A DNA stretch of 64,000 nt from Dyella_B sp035486915 (GTDB lineage: Bacteria > Pseudomonadota > Gammaproteobacteria > Xanthomonadales > Rhodanobacteraceae). The notes beneath the pieces are model-generated. The model made no database searches and had not been told where the DNA came from. It saw only the letters and a list, made by a program, of their open reading frames with translations. The stretch spans positions 1 through 64,000 of the forward strand of contig NZ_DATHMR010000015.1 in NCBI RefSeq assembly GCF_035486915.1, in the 5' to 3' direction. Position numbers and translations under genes: made by a program. This document shows positions 54,802-63,551 of the stretch, piece by piece; position 1 is the first letter of the stretch, and each line of letters begins with the position of its first letter.

Positions 54802-55950
54802 TCAGCGTTTTTCGATCGGCACGTATGTGCGATCTTCCGGACCGGTGTAATTGGCGCTGGGTCGGATGATCTTGCCGTCTTCGCGTTGCTCGATCACATG
54901 TGCGCTCCAACCCGACGTGCGCGCAATCACAAACAGCGGCGTGAACATGGCGGTGGGCACCCCCATCATGTGGTAGGCGCTGGCCGAATACCAATCGAGA
55001 TTGGGGAACATCTTCTTCAGGTCCCACATCAGTTTTTCGATGCGTTCGGACACTTCGAACAAGGTCGGATTGCCACCTTCGGCGCACAGCTTGCGCGAGA
55101 TCTCCTTGATGATCTCGTTGCGCGGATCGGACACGGTGTAAACCGGGTGACCGAAGCCGATGATGATTTCCTTGCGCTCGACACGCGCACGGATGTCCGC
55201 TTCCGCATCGGCGGCATTGTGATAACGCGCGATGATTTCCATCGCCACTTCGTTAGCACCACCGTGCTTGGGACCACGCAATGCGCCAATGGCGCCGGTG
55301 ATGGCCGAATACATGTCCGAGCCGGTACCGGCAATCACGCGCGCAGTAAAGGTCGATGCATTGAACTCGTGCTCGGCGTACAGCACCAGCGAACGATCCA
55401 GCGATTGTGCGCACAGCTCGCTCGCTTTCTTGCCGTGCAGCAGATGCAGGAAGTGCGCGGCAATCGATTCGTCGTCGGTCTCCGTTTCAATGCGCTTGCC
55501 GTTGTGGCTGAAGTGATACCAGTACAGCAGCATGGAACCGAAGCTTGCCATCAGGCGATCGGCGATGTCGCGCGCGCCGGTGATGTTGTGATCTTCCTTC
55601 TCCGGCAACACGGTACCAAGCACGGAGCAGCCAGTGCGCATCACATCCATCGGGTGCGTGGCGGCCGGCAGCAATTCCAGCGCGCTCTTCACCGGCGCGG
55701 GCAGGCCACGCAAGCGCCTGAGCTTGGTGCGATAGGCCTTCAACTCTGCCCAATTCGGCAGAACGCCGTGGACCAGCAGGTACGCCACTTCTTCGAAGCT
55801 GCCTTTGGCCGCGAGGTCATGAATGTCATAACCGCGGTAGTGCAGGTCGTTGCCACTGCGGCCGACCGTGCACAGCGCGGTATTGCCTGCCACCACGCCG
55901 GAAAGGGCGACGGATTTTTTCGGCTTGGGGGCGGTGGATTGCTCGCTCAT
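54802..55950 (-). CDS. prpC: 2-methylcitrate synthase
   Basis: 382 aa citrate-synthase family enzyme: propionyl-CoA + oxaloacetate gives 2-methylcitrate. Catalytic residues are H229 (PKHGGANE), H268 (GFGHPVY) and D319 (NLDWYSASAYHMMG). Length is that of the short PrpC class. The ATG at 55950 has CAGGAGCATG upstream; an in-frame ATG-less extension runs to 56007. It follows prpB by 72 nt and shares its terminator region, so prpBC is one operon. Confidence 0.95.
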   Translation of the reverse strand: MSEQSTAPKPKKSVALSGVVAGNTALCTVGRSGNDLHYRGYDIHDLAAKGSFEEVAYLLVHGVLPNWAELKAYRTKLRRLRGLPAPVKSALELLPAATHPMDVMRTGCSVLGTVLPEKEDHNITGARDIADRLMASFGSMLLYWYHFSHNGKRIETETDDESIAAHFLHLLHGKKASELCAQSLDRSLVLYAEHEFNASTFTARVIAGTGSDMYSAITGAIGALRGPKHGGANEVAMEIIARYHNAADAEADIRARVERKEIIIGFGHPVYTVSDPRNEIIKEISRKLCAEGGNPTLFEVSERIEKLMWDLKKMFPNLDWYSASAYHMMGVPTAMFTPLFVIARTSGWSAHVIEQREDGKIIRPSANYTGPEDRTYVPIEKR

Positions 55951-56022
55951 CGGATCATGCTCCTGGTGCGGTACTTGAACTTCGGCGACGCAGGGTAGCG
56001 TCACCAAACACGAAATGACGAA

Positions 56023-56907
56023 TTACTTCTGGTTTGCAAACAGTTCGTCGAGTTTGTCTTCGTAGGCGTGGTAGCCAAGGAAGTCGTACAGCTCTTCGCG
56101 CGTTTGCATCGTAGGAACGGTGTTCTTCTGCGTGCCTTCGCGACGCACCGTTTCATAGAAATTCAGCGCTGCCTTGTTCATGGCGCGATAGGCGCCACAG
56201 CAATAGAGCGCGATGTCTACGTTCGCACTTTGCAATTCGTCGGTGGTGAAGAAAGGCGTAGTTCCGAATTCGGTCAGATTCGCCAGGATCGGCACTTTCA
56301 CGGCAGCGCGGAAGCGACGGTAATCATCAAGCGTCTTCATCGCCTCGGGGAAAATCATGTCGGCGCCGGCTTCCACATAAGCGCAGGCGCGATCTATCGC
56401 CGCATCGATGCCTTCGACGGCGGCGGCGTCCGTCCGCGCCATGATGACGAAGCTCGCGTCGGTGCGCGCATCAACGGCTGCTTTCACGCGATCGACCATT
56501 TCTTCCTTCGGCACCACTTCCTTGCCGGGACGATGGCCGCAGCGCTTCTGACCGACCTGATCTTCGATGTGTACGGCAGCGACGCCCACGTTGATGAAAG
56601 AGCGAATCGTGCGCGCGATGTTGAAAGCGCCACCCCAACCCGTGTCGATATCGACCATGAGCGGCAGCTGCGTGGCATCCACGATACGGCGTGCATCGGT
56701 GAGTACATCTTCCATCGTGCTGATGCCCAGATCCGGCACACCCAGCGAATTGGCAGCGACACCGCCGCCGGAAAGATAGAGCGCCTTGTAACCCACGCGC
56801 TTGGCCATCATGCCTGCGTAGGCAGTAATAGCGCCCATCACCTGAAGTGGTTTTTCGGCGGCAAGTGCGGCGCGAAAGCGGCTGCCGGCAGAGTCGAGTT
56901 GAGTCAT
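56023..56907 (-). CDS. prpB: 2-methylisocitrate lyase
   Basis: 294 aa, isocitrate lyase/PEP mutase superfamily. Splits 2-methylisocitrate into pyruvate and succinate. The catalytic loop KRCGHRPGKE has C123; metal-binding VDIDTGWGG is upstream. I chose the ATG at 56907, preceded by TCGGAGAACC. First gene of the prpBC operon. The aconitase-type prpF/acnD genes are not in the window. Confidence 0.96.
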   Translation of the reverse strand: MTQLDSAGSRFRAALAAEKPLQVMGAITAYAGMMAKRVGYKALYLSGGGVAANSLGVPDLGISTMEDVLTDARRIVDATQLPLMVDIDTGWGGAFNIARTIRSFINVGVAAVHIEDQVGQKRCGHRPGKEVVPKEEMVDRVKAAVDARTDASFVIMARTDAAAVEGIDAAIDRACAYVEAGADMIFPEAMKTLDDYRRFRAAVKVPILANLTEFGTTPFFTTDELQSANVDIALYCCGAYRAMNKAALNFYETVRREGTQKNTVPTMQTREELYDFLGYHAYEDKLDELFANQK

Positions 56908-57256
56908 CGCGGTTCTCCGAAACCATCCATTGTAAGTGATGTCTGGTTCCGGCGACGTAGCGTTGCGATATCTCGCTGTAACAAAAAGAAAAAAATGCAC
57001 TGCGGCACTAGCTGGAAACTTCCGCCTCATCGTTTTTCAGACAAAAAAACGCCCACAAAGGGCGCTCTTTTCGTCTGGCAGAGACGGAGGAATTGTCCGG
57101 TCCATCCATGGACCCACTGCAGCGTGCTTCGCACTTCGTAACCAGCCTTCGGCTGGCTTGATTCGTACCCGCGAATCGAGCGAACCCTTCGAGGCTTCTC
57201 ATTAATCGCCCTGGCAGAAACGAAAAAACGCCCTAAAAAGAGCGTTTTTTTGTTTC
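56908..57256 (-). other. prpB to tRNA-Ser gap with two minus-strand terminators and a hairpin-rich stretch
   Basis: Two related terminators point away from the tRNA: 57223-57251 (ACGCTC-N-GGGCGT followed by six T) and 57043-57072 (GCGCCC-TTTGT-GGGCGT followed by seven T). Between them at 57099-57177 are four small hairpins (GGTCCA/TGGACC, GTGC/GCAC, CCAGCC/GGCTGG, GATTCG/CGAATC). The text after each terminator begins alike (TCTGGCAGAGA and TCTGGCGGAGA), so the outer copy may be a decayed duplicate of the tRNA 3' end. The prpB promoter must also lie here. Confidence 0.5.
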
Positions 57257-57349
57257 TGGCGGAGAGAGAGGGATTCGAACCCTCGATAAGGCTTTTGACC
57301 CTATACTCCCTTAGCAGGGGAGCCCCTTCGGCCTCTCGGGCATCTCTCC
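57257..57349 (-). tRNA. tRNA-Ser (anticodon GCT)
   Basis: 93 nt including an encoded CCA. Acceptor GGAGAGA pairs with TCTCTCC, discriminator G. The anticodon loop reads CTGCTAA (GCT), the T-loop GGTTCGAATCC, and a long variable arm typical of serine tRNAs is present. It lies just upstream of the terminator at 57223 and behind csrA, as in many gammaproteobacteria. Confidence 0.97.
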
Positions 57350-57419
57350 AAAAAGCTGTTTCCGTGGCGTCACGGAGCCGGAAAGGATACTGGTCAGAGC
57401 CTTTCAGGTAAAGAGGCGA

Positions 57420-57626
57420 TCAATGCGCGCCTGATTCACCCGAGCTGCCGCCCTCGCCTTCATTCTCGCCCTTGATGCGCTGGTAGATCTCTTCGCGATG
57501 TACGGCCACGTTCTTGGGCGCATTGATACCAATGCGAACCTGGTTTCCTTTTACGCCGAGAACGGTAACGGTCACCTCGTCGCCGATCATCAGGGTTTCA
57601 CCGACCCTGCGGGTCAGAATCAACAT
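57420..57626 (-). CDS. csrA: Carbon storage regulator CsrA (RsmA)
   Basis: 68 aa. Dimeric RNA-binding protein that covers GGA motifs in mRNA leaders and changes translation and stability. The full canonical core is visible: MLILTRRVGETLMIGDEVTV and GVKGNQVRIGINAPKNVAVH, followed by a short Gly/Glu/Ser tail. The ATG at 57626 has GGAGTAGCAG upstream. The 270-nt gap before it (57627-57896) should hold its promoter; no other gene is seen there. Confidence 0.97.
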   Translation of the reverse strand: MLILTRRVGETLMIGDEVTVTVLGVKGNQVRIGINAPKNVAVHREEIYQRIKGENEGEGGSSGESGAH

Positions 57627-57896
57627 AGCTGCTACTCCATTTTAATGCTTGTGGTTACGGGCCTTCTGCATGTTGCTGCCTCACCCCTGAGCACATCACC
57701 ACGCAGATCTGACGTTGTATCCGTCAAAAGGCCCTACCGCCTTCCCCGGCTCCAAACTACCAAGTTGCCTCGAAAGACAGCTTGCCTTAACGGTGCCATC
57801 GCAACTAGCAGCGCCGTTATCTGACCGATACTAGCCGAGCCCCCGCGACACGTGCAATCTACACACAATCTTGACAAGGGGTCCATATGCAGCGCG

Positions 57897-60533
57897 TCAT
57901 CCGGCTAGCTGCTTACCAATCCACTCCACTGTACCGTTCAAAATGTCTGGCAATTGTGGTTTGTCCAGACCACCGCCTTGCGCCATGTCGGGACGGCCAC
58001 CGCCTTTTCCCTCGATCTGATTTGCCACATGCGCAACAACATCGCCTGCCTTGATTTTTCCGGCAGCATGACCGTTGACACCCGCCACAAGCGAAACACG
58101 TCCATCGGAAGCACCCGCAAGCAAGACGACGCAGTTCGTAAGTTGCTGTTTGAGTTGGTCCACGCCGTCACGCAACGCCTTGGCATCCAGTCCTTCCACG
58201 CGTGCGGCGACCACTTTGATACCACCCACATCGCGTGCGGCGTTAGCGAGATCGCCCGTCATCGATCCGGCCGCTTTCGCACGCATCGATTCAAGTTCAC
58301 GCTCGAGTTTTTTCTGACGATCGAGCAGTTGACGCAGCTTTTCAGTGACATCCTCGCCGCTGCTGGAAAGCATGGAAGAAAGTTCGCCGAGGCGGCGCTC
58401 TTCATCCGCCACATAGGCAAGCGCACCCTCGCCCGTCACCGCTTCAATACGGCGCACACCCGACGCCACGCCGGCCTCGCTGACGATCTTGAAAAGTCCG
58501 ATGTCACCGGTACGACTCACGTGCGTGCCACCGCAGAGTTCGGTGGAGAAATCTCCCATCTTCAGCACGCGCACTTCGTCGCCGTACTTTTCGCCGAACA
58601 AAGCCATCGCACCGAAGTCGATCGCGTCGTCGTACGCCATGTGACGCACTTCCGCTTCGGCGTTGCGACGCACTTCGTTGTTGACCAACGCTTCGATCTT
58701 CGCGAGCTCTTCGCGGCTGACGGGTTTGAAATGGGAAAAATCGAAACGCAAGCGATCGGGAGCGACGAGCGAACCCTTCTGCGTGACGTGCGTACCCAGC
58801 ACCTGGCGCAATGCGGCATGCAGCAAATGCGTCGCGGAGTGATTGAGTATCGTCGCCTGACGACGCACGGCATCGACGTTCGCGTCGATCAAATCGCCAG
58901 TGCGCAGCGGCTGCGCGCCATGCCAGCGACCGACGTGTCCGAAGAACACACCGCCCATCTTGAGCGTATCGCCTACATCGAATTGGCCAGAACCGTTCGA
59001 CAGCGTACCCGTATCACCGACCTGGCCACCGGATTCGGCGTAGAACGGCGTGCGGTCGATGATGACGAAACCTTCTTCGCCATCGCTAAGCTGATCGAGC
59101 TGTTTGCCCGCTCGCACGATACCAACGACCTTGCTGCCTTGCGCAGATAGGGTGTCGTAACCGAGAAATTCCGTCGGCTTGATCTGGCTCGCGAGTTCGG
59201 CAGGCATCTGGCCCTTGGCTTCGAAACGGCTCGCGGCACGCGCGCGATCGCGCTGCTGTGCCATAGATTGCTCAAAACCCGCCATATCCACGGTTAGACC
59301 ACGCTCGCGCGCGATGTCGGCGGTGAGGTCCACCGGGAAGCCGTAGGTGTCGTAAAGACGGAACGCATCTTCACCCGGGATGGTTTCGCCCGACTTCGCC
59401 GCCACCTCATCGAATACGCGCATACCGTGCTCCAGCGTTTCGCCAAAACGCTGCTCTTCCGTGCGCAATGCTTCTTCCACGAACGATTGCTTCGCAGCAA
59501 GCTCCGGATACGCCGCGCCCATTTCTTCGACGAGCGGTTTGACCATCTTCCAGAAGAAATCGCCGCGCACGCCGAGCATCCAGCCGTGACGCAGCGCGCG
59601 GCGAACGATTCGGCGCAGCACATAACCGCGGCCTTCGTTCGACGGAAGCACGCCGTCAACAATCAGGAACGAGCATGCACGAATGTGATCGGCGATGACC
59701 CGCAGCGATTTATTGGCAAGATCTTTCGTGTTCGTGAGCTGCGCCGCCACCGCGATGAGGTGTTGGAACAAGTCGATTTCATAGTTTGAATGCACGTGTT
59801 GCAGCACTGCGGCCAGGCGCTCCAGACCCATGCCGGTATCGACGCACGGCGCAGGCAGTGGCGACAGCGTGCCATCCGGGGCACGGTCGAACTGCATGAA
59901 CACCAGGTTCCAGATTTCGATGTAGCGATCGCCATCTTCATCGGGCGAGCCGGGCGGACCACCGGCGATCTCCGGGCCGTGGTCATAGAAGATTTCCGTG
60001 CACGGACCGCAGGGGCCGGTATCGGCCATCTGCCAGAAGTTATCCGATGCAAACGGTGCGCCCTTGTTGTCGCCGATGCGCACAATGCGCTCGGCAGGCA
60101 CCCCCATTTCCTTGTTCCAGATGTCGTAGGCCTCGTCATCGGTGTGATAGACGGTGACCCACAGCTTTTCCGGCTGCAACTTAAGGACGGATGTCAGCAG
60201 CTCCCACGCGTAGCGAATGGCATCGCGCTTGAAGTAATCGCCGAACGACCAGTTGCCGAGCATTTCGAAGAACGTGTGGTGACGCGCGGTGTAACCGACC
60301 GAGTCCAGGTCATTGTGCTTGCCACCCGCACGCAGGCAGCGCTGCACATCGGCGGCGCGTACATAGGGCAGCTTTTCGCTGCCGAGGAACACGTTCTTGA
60401 ACTGCACCATGCCCGAATTGGTAAACAACAGGGTTGGATCGCTGGCCGGCACCAACGAGCTGGACGGCACGATGGTGTGATCCTTGGCGCGGAAGTAATC
60501 GAGAAAAGCAGAGCGGATATCAGCAGTTTTCAT
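57897..60533 (-). CDS. alaS: Alanyl-tRNA synthetase
   Basis: 878 aa, attaches alanine to tRNA-Ala. The class II core (MKTADIRSAFLDYFRAKDH, TNSGMVQFKNVFLG, GNWSFGDYF) is followed by the tRNA-recognition region, the editing domain with HSATHLLHAALRQ and CGGTHVSRTG (zinc-binding His/Cys), and the C-Ala domain with DHHA1. Alignment favours the ATG at 60533, but the in-frame ATG at 60569 has the better ribosome site (GGAGCGCCGCG), so 12 more residues are possible. Confidence 0.96.
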   Translation of the reverse strand: MKTADIRSAFLDYFRAKDHTIVPSSSLVPASDPTLLFTNSGMVQFKNVFLGSEKLPYVRAADVQRCLRAGGKHNDLDSVGYTARHHTFFEMLGNWSFGDYFKRDAIRYAWELLTSVLKLQPEKLWVTVYHTDDEAYDIWNKEMGVPAERIVRIGDNKGAPFASDNFWQMADTGPCGPCTEIFYDHGPEIAGGPPGSPDEDGDRYIEIWNLVFMQFDRAPDGTLSPLPAPCVDTGMGLERLAAVLQHVHSNYEIDLFQHLIAVAAQLTNTKDLANKSLRVIADHIRACSFLIVDGVLPSNEGRGYVLRRIVRRALRHGWMLGVRGDFFWKMVKPLVEEMGAAYPELAAKQSFVEEALRTEEQRFGETLEHGMRVFDEVAAKSGETIPGEDAFRLYDTYGFPVDLTADIARERGLTVDMAGFEQSMAQQRDRARAASRFEAKGQMPAELASQIKPTEFLGYDTLSAQGSKVVGIVRAGKQLDQLSDGEEGFVIIDRTPFYAESGGQVGDTGTLSNGSGQFDVGDTLKMGGVFFGHVGRWHGAQPLRTGDLIDANVDAVRRQATILNHSATHLLHAALRQVLGTHVTQKGSLVAPDRLRFDFSHFKPVSREELAKIEALVNNEVRRNAEAEVRHMAYDDAIDFGAMALFGEKYGDEVRVLKMGDFSTELCGGTHVSRTGDIGLFKIVSEAGVASGVRRIEAVTGEGALAYVADEERRLGELSSMLSSSGEDVTEKLRQLLDRQKKLERELESMRAKAAGSMTGDLANAARDVGGIKVVAARVEGLDAKALRDGVDQLKQQLTNCVVLLAGASDGRVSLVAGVNGHAAGKIKAGDVVAHVANQIEGKGGGRPDMAQGGGLDKPQLPDILNGTVEWIGKQLAG

Positions 60534-60617
60534 GCGTGTCGGGGGCAAAGAACAGGGAGGACGCGTCATCGCGGCGCTCCGCGATCAGTTCGCCCGAACC
60601 CGCGAAAAAGCAGGGGT

Positions 60618-61118
60618 TCAGGGGCTGTCGTCGGTGGCGTCGTCCACGTCGGCGTGGGTGACATCCCGTACTGTGGCGGCGGGAAAGCCTCGACGCAAGA
60701 GGAATTGCGCTCGTTTGGCCCGTTCCGCGGGGTCCGCCGTGCCTTTGGAGCCGTAACGGCGGCGAAGTTGGGCACCGGCAGAGTCTTTCCAATCGATGCC
60801 GGCGGCGTCGATCAGGTGGCGAATCTGCGCATCCGAAAGACCGTGGCTTCTCAGCTCCACGCGAAGGCGCATCGGTCCGTAACCTTGTGCGGAGCGTGTG
60901 CGGATCAGCACCTCGGCGAAGCGGTCGTCATCTTGATACTGCTGCTCGCCGAGACGATCCAGTGCATCGGCAGCTTCGTCCCGCGCGTAGCCTCCGCGGT
61001 CGAGCTTCTGCTTCAGCTCGCGACGGGAATGCTCCCGGCGCGCAAGCAGACCCAGCGCCTTGCTATACGCGCTGGCCTTGGGTTTCTCGGAGGATTTGTC
61101 GCCTGATTTGCGTTTCAT
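60618..61118 (-). CDS. recX: RecX, regulator of RecA
   Basis: 166 aa helical-repeat protein that binds and limits RecA filaments. Family text: ALGLLARREHSRRELKQKL, DRLGEQQYQDDDRFAEVLIRTR and GYGPMRLRVELRSHGLSD. The N-terminal 15 residues are Lys/Ser-rich. It is one gene away from recA, with an SDR-like gene between, and runs into alaS. Confidence 0.92.
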   Translation of the reverse strand: MKRKSGDKSSEKPKASAYSKALGLLARREHSRRELKQKLDRGGYARDEAADALDRLGEQQYQDDDRFAEVLIRTRSAQGYGPMRLRVELRSHGLSDAQIRHLIDAAGIDWKDSAGAQLRRRYGSKGTADPAERAKRAQFLLRRGFPAATVRDVTHADVDDATDDSP

Positions 61119-61163
61119 GACCCAGGTGCGAAGACATCCAGCTTTCAGCTCGTCATTGACTAG

Positions 61164-61793
61164 CTAGAAGATCTTGTAAACCTGCCCCGTCTGCGCGCCT
61201 TCCACGCTGCGGCTGAAAGCCAGCGCAGCACGCGCCGCGGTCACCGGTTCAAATCCGCGGAAGAACGGCCCATACGAAGGCATCGCTTCGGTCAGCACAT
61301 TCGGGCTCACCACATTGATACGCAAACCACGCGGCAACTCGATGGCGGCAGCGCGGACAAACGCTTCGACCGCGCCGTTGACCATGCTGGCCGAGCTACC
61401 TGCCACGATAGGTTGCTCGGAGAGAATGCCCGTCGTCAGCGTAATCGAGCCTCCATCGCGCAGATAATTGCGCGCGGCAAGCGCAAGATTTACCTGCCCA
61501 AGCAGTTTGTCGGTGATGCCCAGCGTATGCAGCGATTCACCGAACGCCGCCGCCGTGAAATCGGCCAATGGTGCGAAAGTCACCTTGCCTGCAGCGCTGA
61601 TCACCGCATCCAGCTCGCCCGCCTCGTTCAATCCGCGACGAATGCTTTCCACATCGGTGAGATCGATGGTGATGCTGCCGGAACTGCGTCCGGCAGCAAT
61701 GACTTCATGACGCTGTCCAAGCTCGGCGGCTACGGCGCGTCCCAATGTACCCGACGCGCCCACAAGCAGAATGCGTAACCGCCTTTCACTCAT
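61164..61793 (-). CDS. Short-chain dehydrogenase-like protein without the catalytic Tyr/Lys
   Basis: 209 aa Rossmann protein. The N-terminus has the dinucleotide motif VGASGTLGRAVA (G12, G15, G18), and AAGK near residue 67-70 replaces NNAG. At the usual YxxxK site the text is GSSASMVNGAVEAF, so Tyr is Ser133 and Lys is Met137. It still keeps nucleotide binding, but normal SDR catalysis is unlikely; a sensor or altered chemistry is possible. Starts 2 nt after the recA stop, so cotranscription with recA is likely. Function unknown. Confidence 0.85.
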   Translation of the reverse strand: MSERRLRILLVGASGTLGRAVAAELGQRHEVIAAGRSSGSITIDLTDVESIRRGLNEAGELDAVISAAGKVTFAPLADFTAAAFGESLHTLGITDKLLGQVNLALAARNYLRDGGSITLTTGILSEQPIVAGSSASMVNGAVEAFVRAAAIELPRGLRINVVSPNVLTEAMPSYGPFFRGFEPVTAARAALAFSRSVEGAQTGQVYKIF

Positions 61794-61795
61794 GC

Positions 61796-62830
61796 TCAGA
61801 CTTCTTCCAGTGCTTCTTCGGACGACGCCTTCGCACCGCCGCCGCTTACCAGCAGGCGTGAACGCAATTCGTGATCGACCTCGTCCGCGATCTTCGGATT
61901 GTCCTTCAGGAACTGACGCACGTTCTCCTTGCCCTGACCGATGCGTTCACCTTTGTAGCTGTACCAGGCGCCGGATTTGTCGATCAGGTTCTGTGCCACG
62001 CCCAGCTCGATGATCTCGCCTTCGCGCGACGTACCCTCACCGTAAAGGATTTCGAACTCGGCTTGACGGAACGGCGGCGCCACCTTGTTTTTCACGACCT
62101 TGACGCGCGTTTCCGAACCGATCACTTCCTCGCCCTTCTTCACCGCGCCGATGCGGCGGATGTCCAGACGAACCGAGGCGTAGAACTTCAGCGCGTTACC
62201 GCCAGTGGTGGTTTCGGGATTGCCGAACATCACGCCGATCTTCATACGGATCTGGTTGATGAAGATCACCAGACAGTTCGACTTCTTGATGTTCGCGGTG
62301 AGCTTGCGCAATGCCTGGCTCATCAGACGCGCATGCAGGCCGACGTGGGAATCACCCATTTCGCCCTCGATTTCGGCCTTCGGCGTGAGCGCGGCAACCG
62401 AGTCGACGACAACCATGTCGACAGCACCTGAACGCACCAGCATGTCGGCAATTTCCAGCGCCTGTTCGCCGGTGTCGGGCTGCGAGACGAGCAGATCGTC
62501 GACATTCACGCCAAGCTTCTGCGCGTAGCTGGGGTCGAGCGCGTGCTCAGCGTCGACGAACGCCGCAGTACCGCCGTTCTTCTGGCAGCTGGCGATGGCC
62601 TGCAACGTGAGCGTGGTCTTGCCCGACGATTCCGGACCGTAGATTTCGACGACGCGACCGCGTGGCAAACCGCCGACACCCAGCGCAATGTCCAGGCCCA
62701 GCGAACCGGTCGATACCGTTTCGATGTTGTCGTCGATGCGATCGCCCAGGCGCATCACAGCGCCCTTGCCGAACTGCTTCTCGATCTGGCCTAGGGCCGA
62801 AGCGAGCGCCTTGCGCTTGTTGTCATCCAT
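61796..62830 (-). CDS. recA: Recombinase RecA
   Basis: 344 aa. Forms filaments on single-stranded DNA for strand exchange and triggers LexA self-cleavage. The Walker A motif GPESSGKT is at 65-72, and Walker B VVVDSVAALTPKAEIEGEMG and the loop around NQIRMKIGVMFGNPETTTGG are present. The ATG at 62830 has GGAAAGAAG upstream. The 123-nt upstream gap has no LexA box I can name with confidence. Confidence 0.98.
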   Translation of the reverse strand: MDDNKRKALASALGQIEKQFGKGAVMRLGDRIDDNIETVSTGSLGLDIALGVGGLPRGRVVEIYGPESSGKTTLTLQAIASCQKNGGTAAFVDAEHALDPSYAQKLGVNVDDLLVSQPDTGEQALEIADMLVRSGAVDMVVVDSVAALTPKAEIEGEMGDSHVGLHARLMSQALRKLTANIKKSNCLVIFINQIRMKIGVMFGNPETTTGGNALKFYASVRLDIRRIGAVKKGEEVIGSETRVKVVKNKVAPPFRQAEFEILYGEGTSREGEIIELGVAQNLIDKSGAWYSYKGERIGQGKENVRQFLKDNPKIADEVDHELRSRLLVSGGGAKASSEEALEEV

Positions 62831-62953
62831 CGTCTTCTTTCCGGTCGTTGTGGGTATGGCAGGCATCATGATCCGTCGCCGTCTCACGGCTTAGGATCGA
62901 TGCCAGATCGAGTATCCCACATCGGTCAAGCACACTTGCTGGCTATTTTTTGA

Positions 62954-63463
62954 TCAATCCGCCAGCGTTTCGCGGAGGCCGATCAGCGCAGCCGCGACCG
63001 TCTGTCGGCGCACCGCGTCGCGATCGCCACTGAAGTGAAAGCGCTTTGCGCGAGGCGCGCCGCCACGTCGCTGCCAGCTGATCCAGACGGTGCCGACCGG
63101 CTTGTCGGGCGTTCCGCCGGTCGGCCCGGCGATGCCGGTCACCGCCACGGCAACACCCGCGCCGAAACGGTCGAGCGCACCCGACACCATTTCCAGCGCA
63201 GTCTCTTCGCTTACCGCGCCGTTGTGCTCCAGCGTGGCTCGACTCACACCCAGCAACGAGGCCTTCGCGTCGTAGCTATAGGTCACCACGCCTGCATCGA
63301 ACCAAGCGGAACTGCCGGGAAGATCGGTCAGCGTCTTGGCGATCCAGCCACCTGTACACGACTCGGCCGTCACGAGCATCAGTCTGTGGTGCTGCATATC
63401 GGCAGCAATCTGCGTCGCCCACACCGCCAATTCGGCGTCAGTAGGAACAGATGACAACTCCAT
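62954..63463 (-). CDS. pncC: CinA-family nicotinamide-nucleotide amidohydrolase (PncC)
   Basis: 169 aa single CinA C-terminal domain. Deamidates NMN to NaMN to recycle pyridine nucleotides. Family marks are TAESCTGGWIAKTLTDLPGS and TGIAGPTGGTPDKPVGTVW. GGAGTCTCGC precedes the ATG. It lies upstream of recA and divergent from mutS, a common gammaproteobacterial order. Confidence 0.94.
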   Translation of the reverse strand: MELSSVPTDAELAVWATQIAADMQHHRLMLVTAESCTGGWIAKTLTDLPGSSAWFDAGVVTYSYDAKASLLGVSRATLEHNGAVSEETALEMVSGALDRFGAGVAVAVTGIAGPTGGTPDKPVGTVWISWQRRGGAPRAKRFHFSGDRDAVRRQTVAAALIGLRETLAD

Positions 63464-63551
63464 GCGAGACTCCAGTCTTCTCGACGCCCTAATTCACGGC
63501 GTGAAGCGGCCGTTGTACCCCTTCAGCGCCACGACGCCAAGACTTGACTAG

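Noticed and set aside
59790..61106. 438-codon plus-strand frame across alaS and recX
   Set aside because: It crosses two real genes on the other strand and shows no protein features.
62831..62953. LexA box in the recA upstream gap
   Set aside because: I looked for CTG-N10-CAG and TTAGTA-type dyads and found no convincing match.
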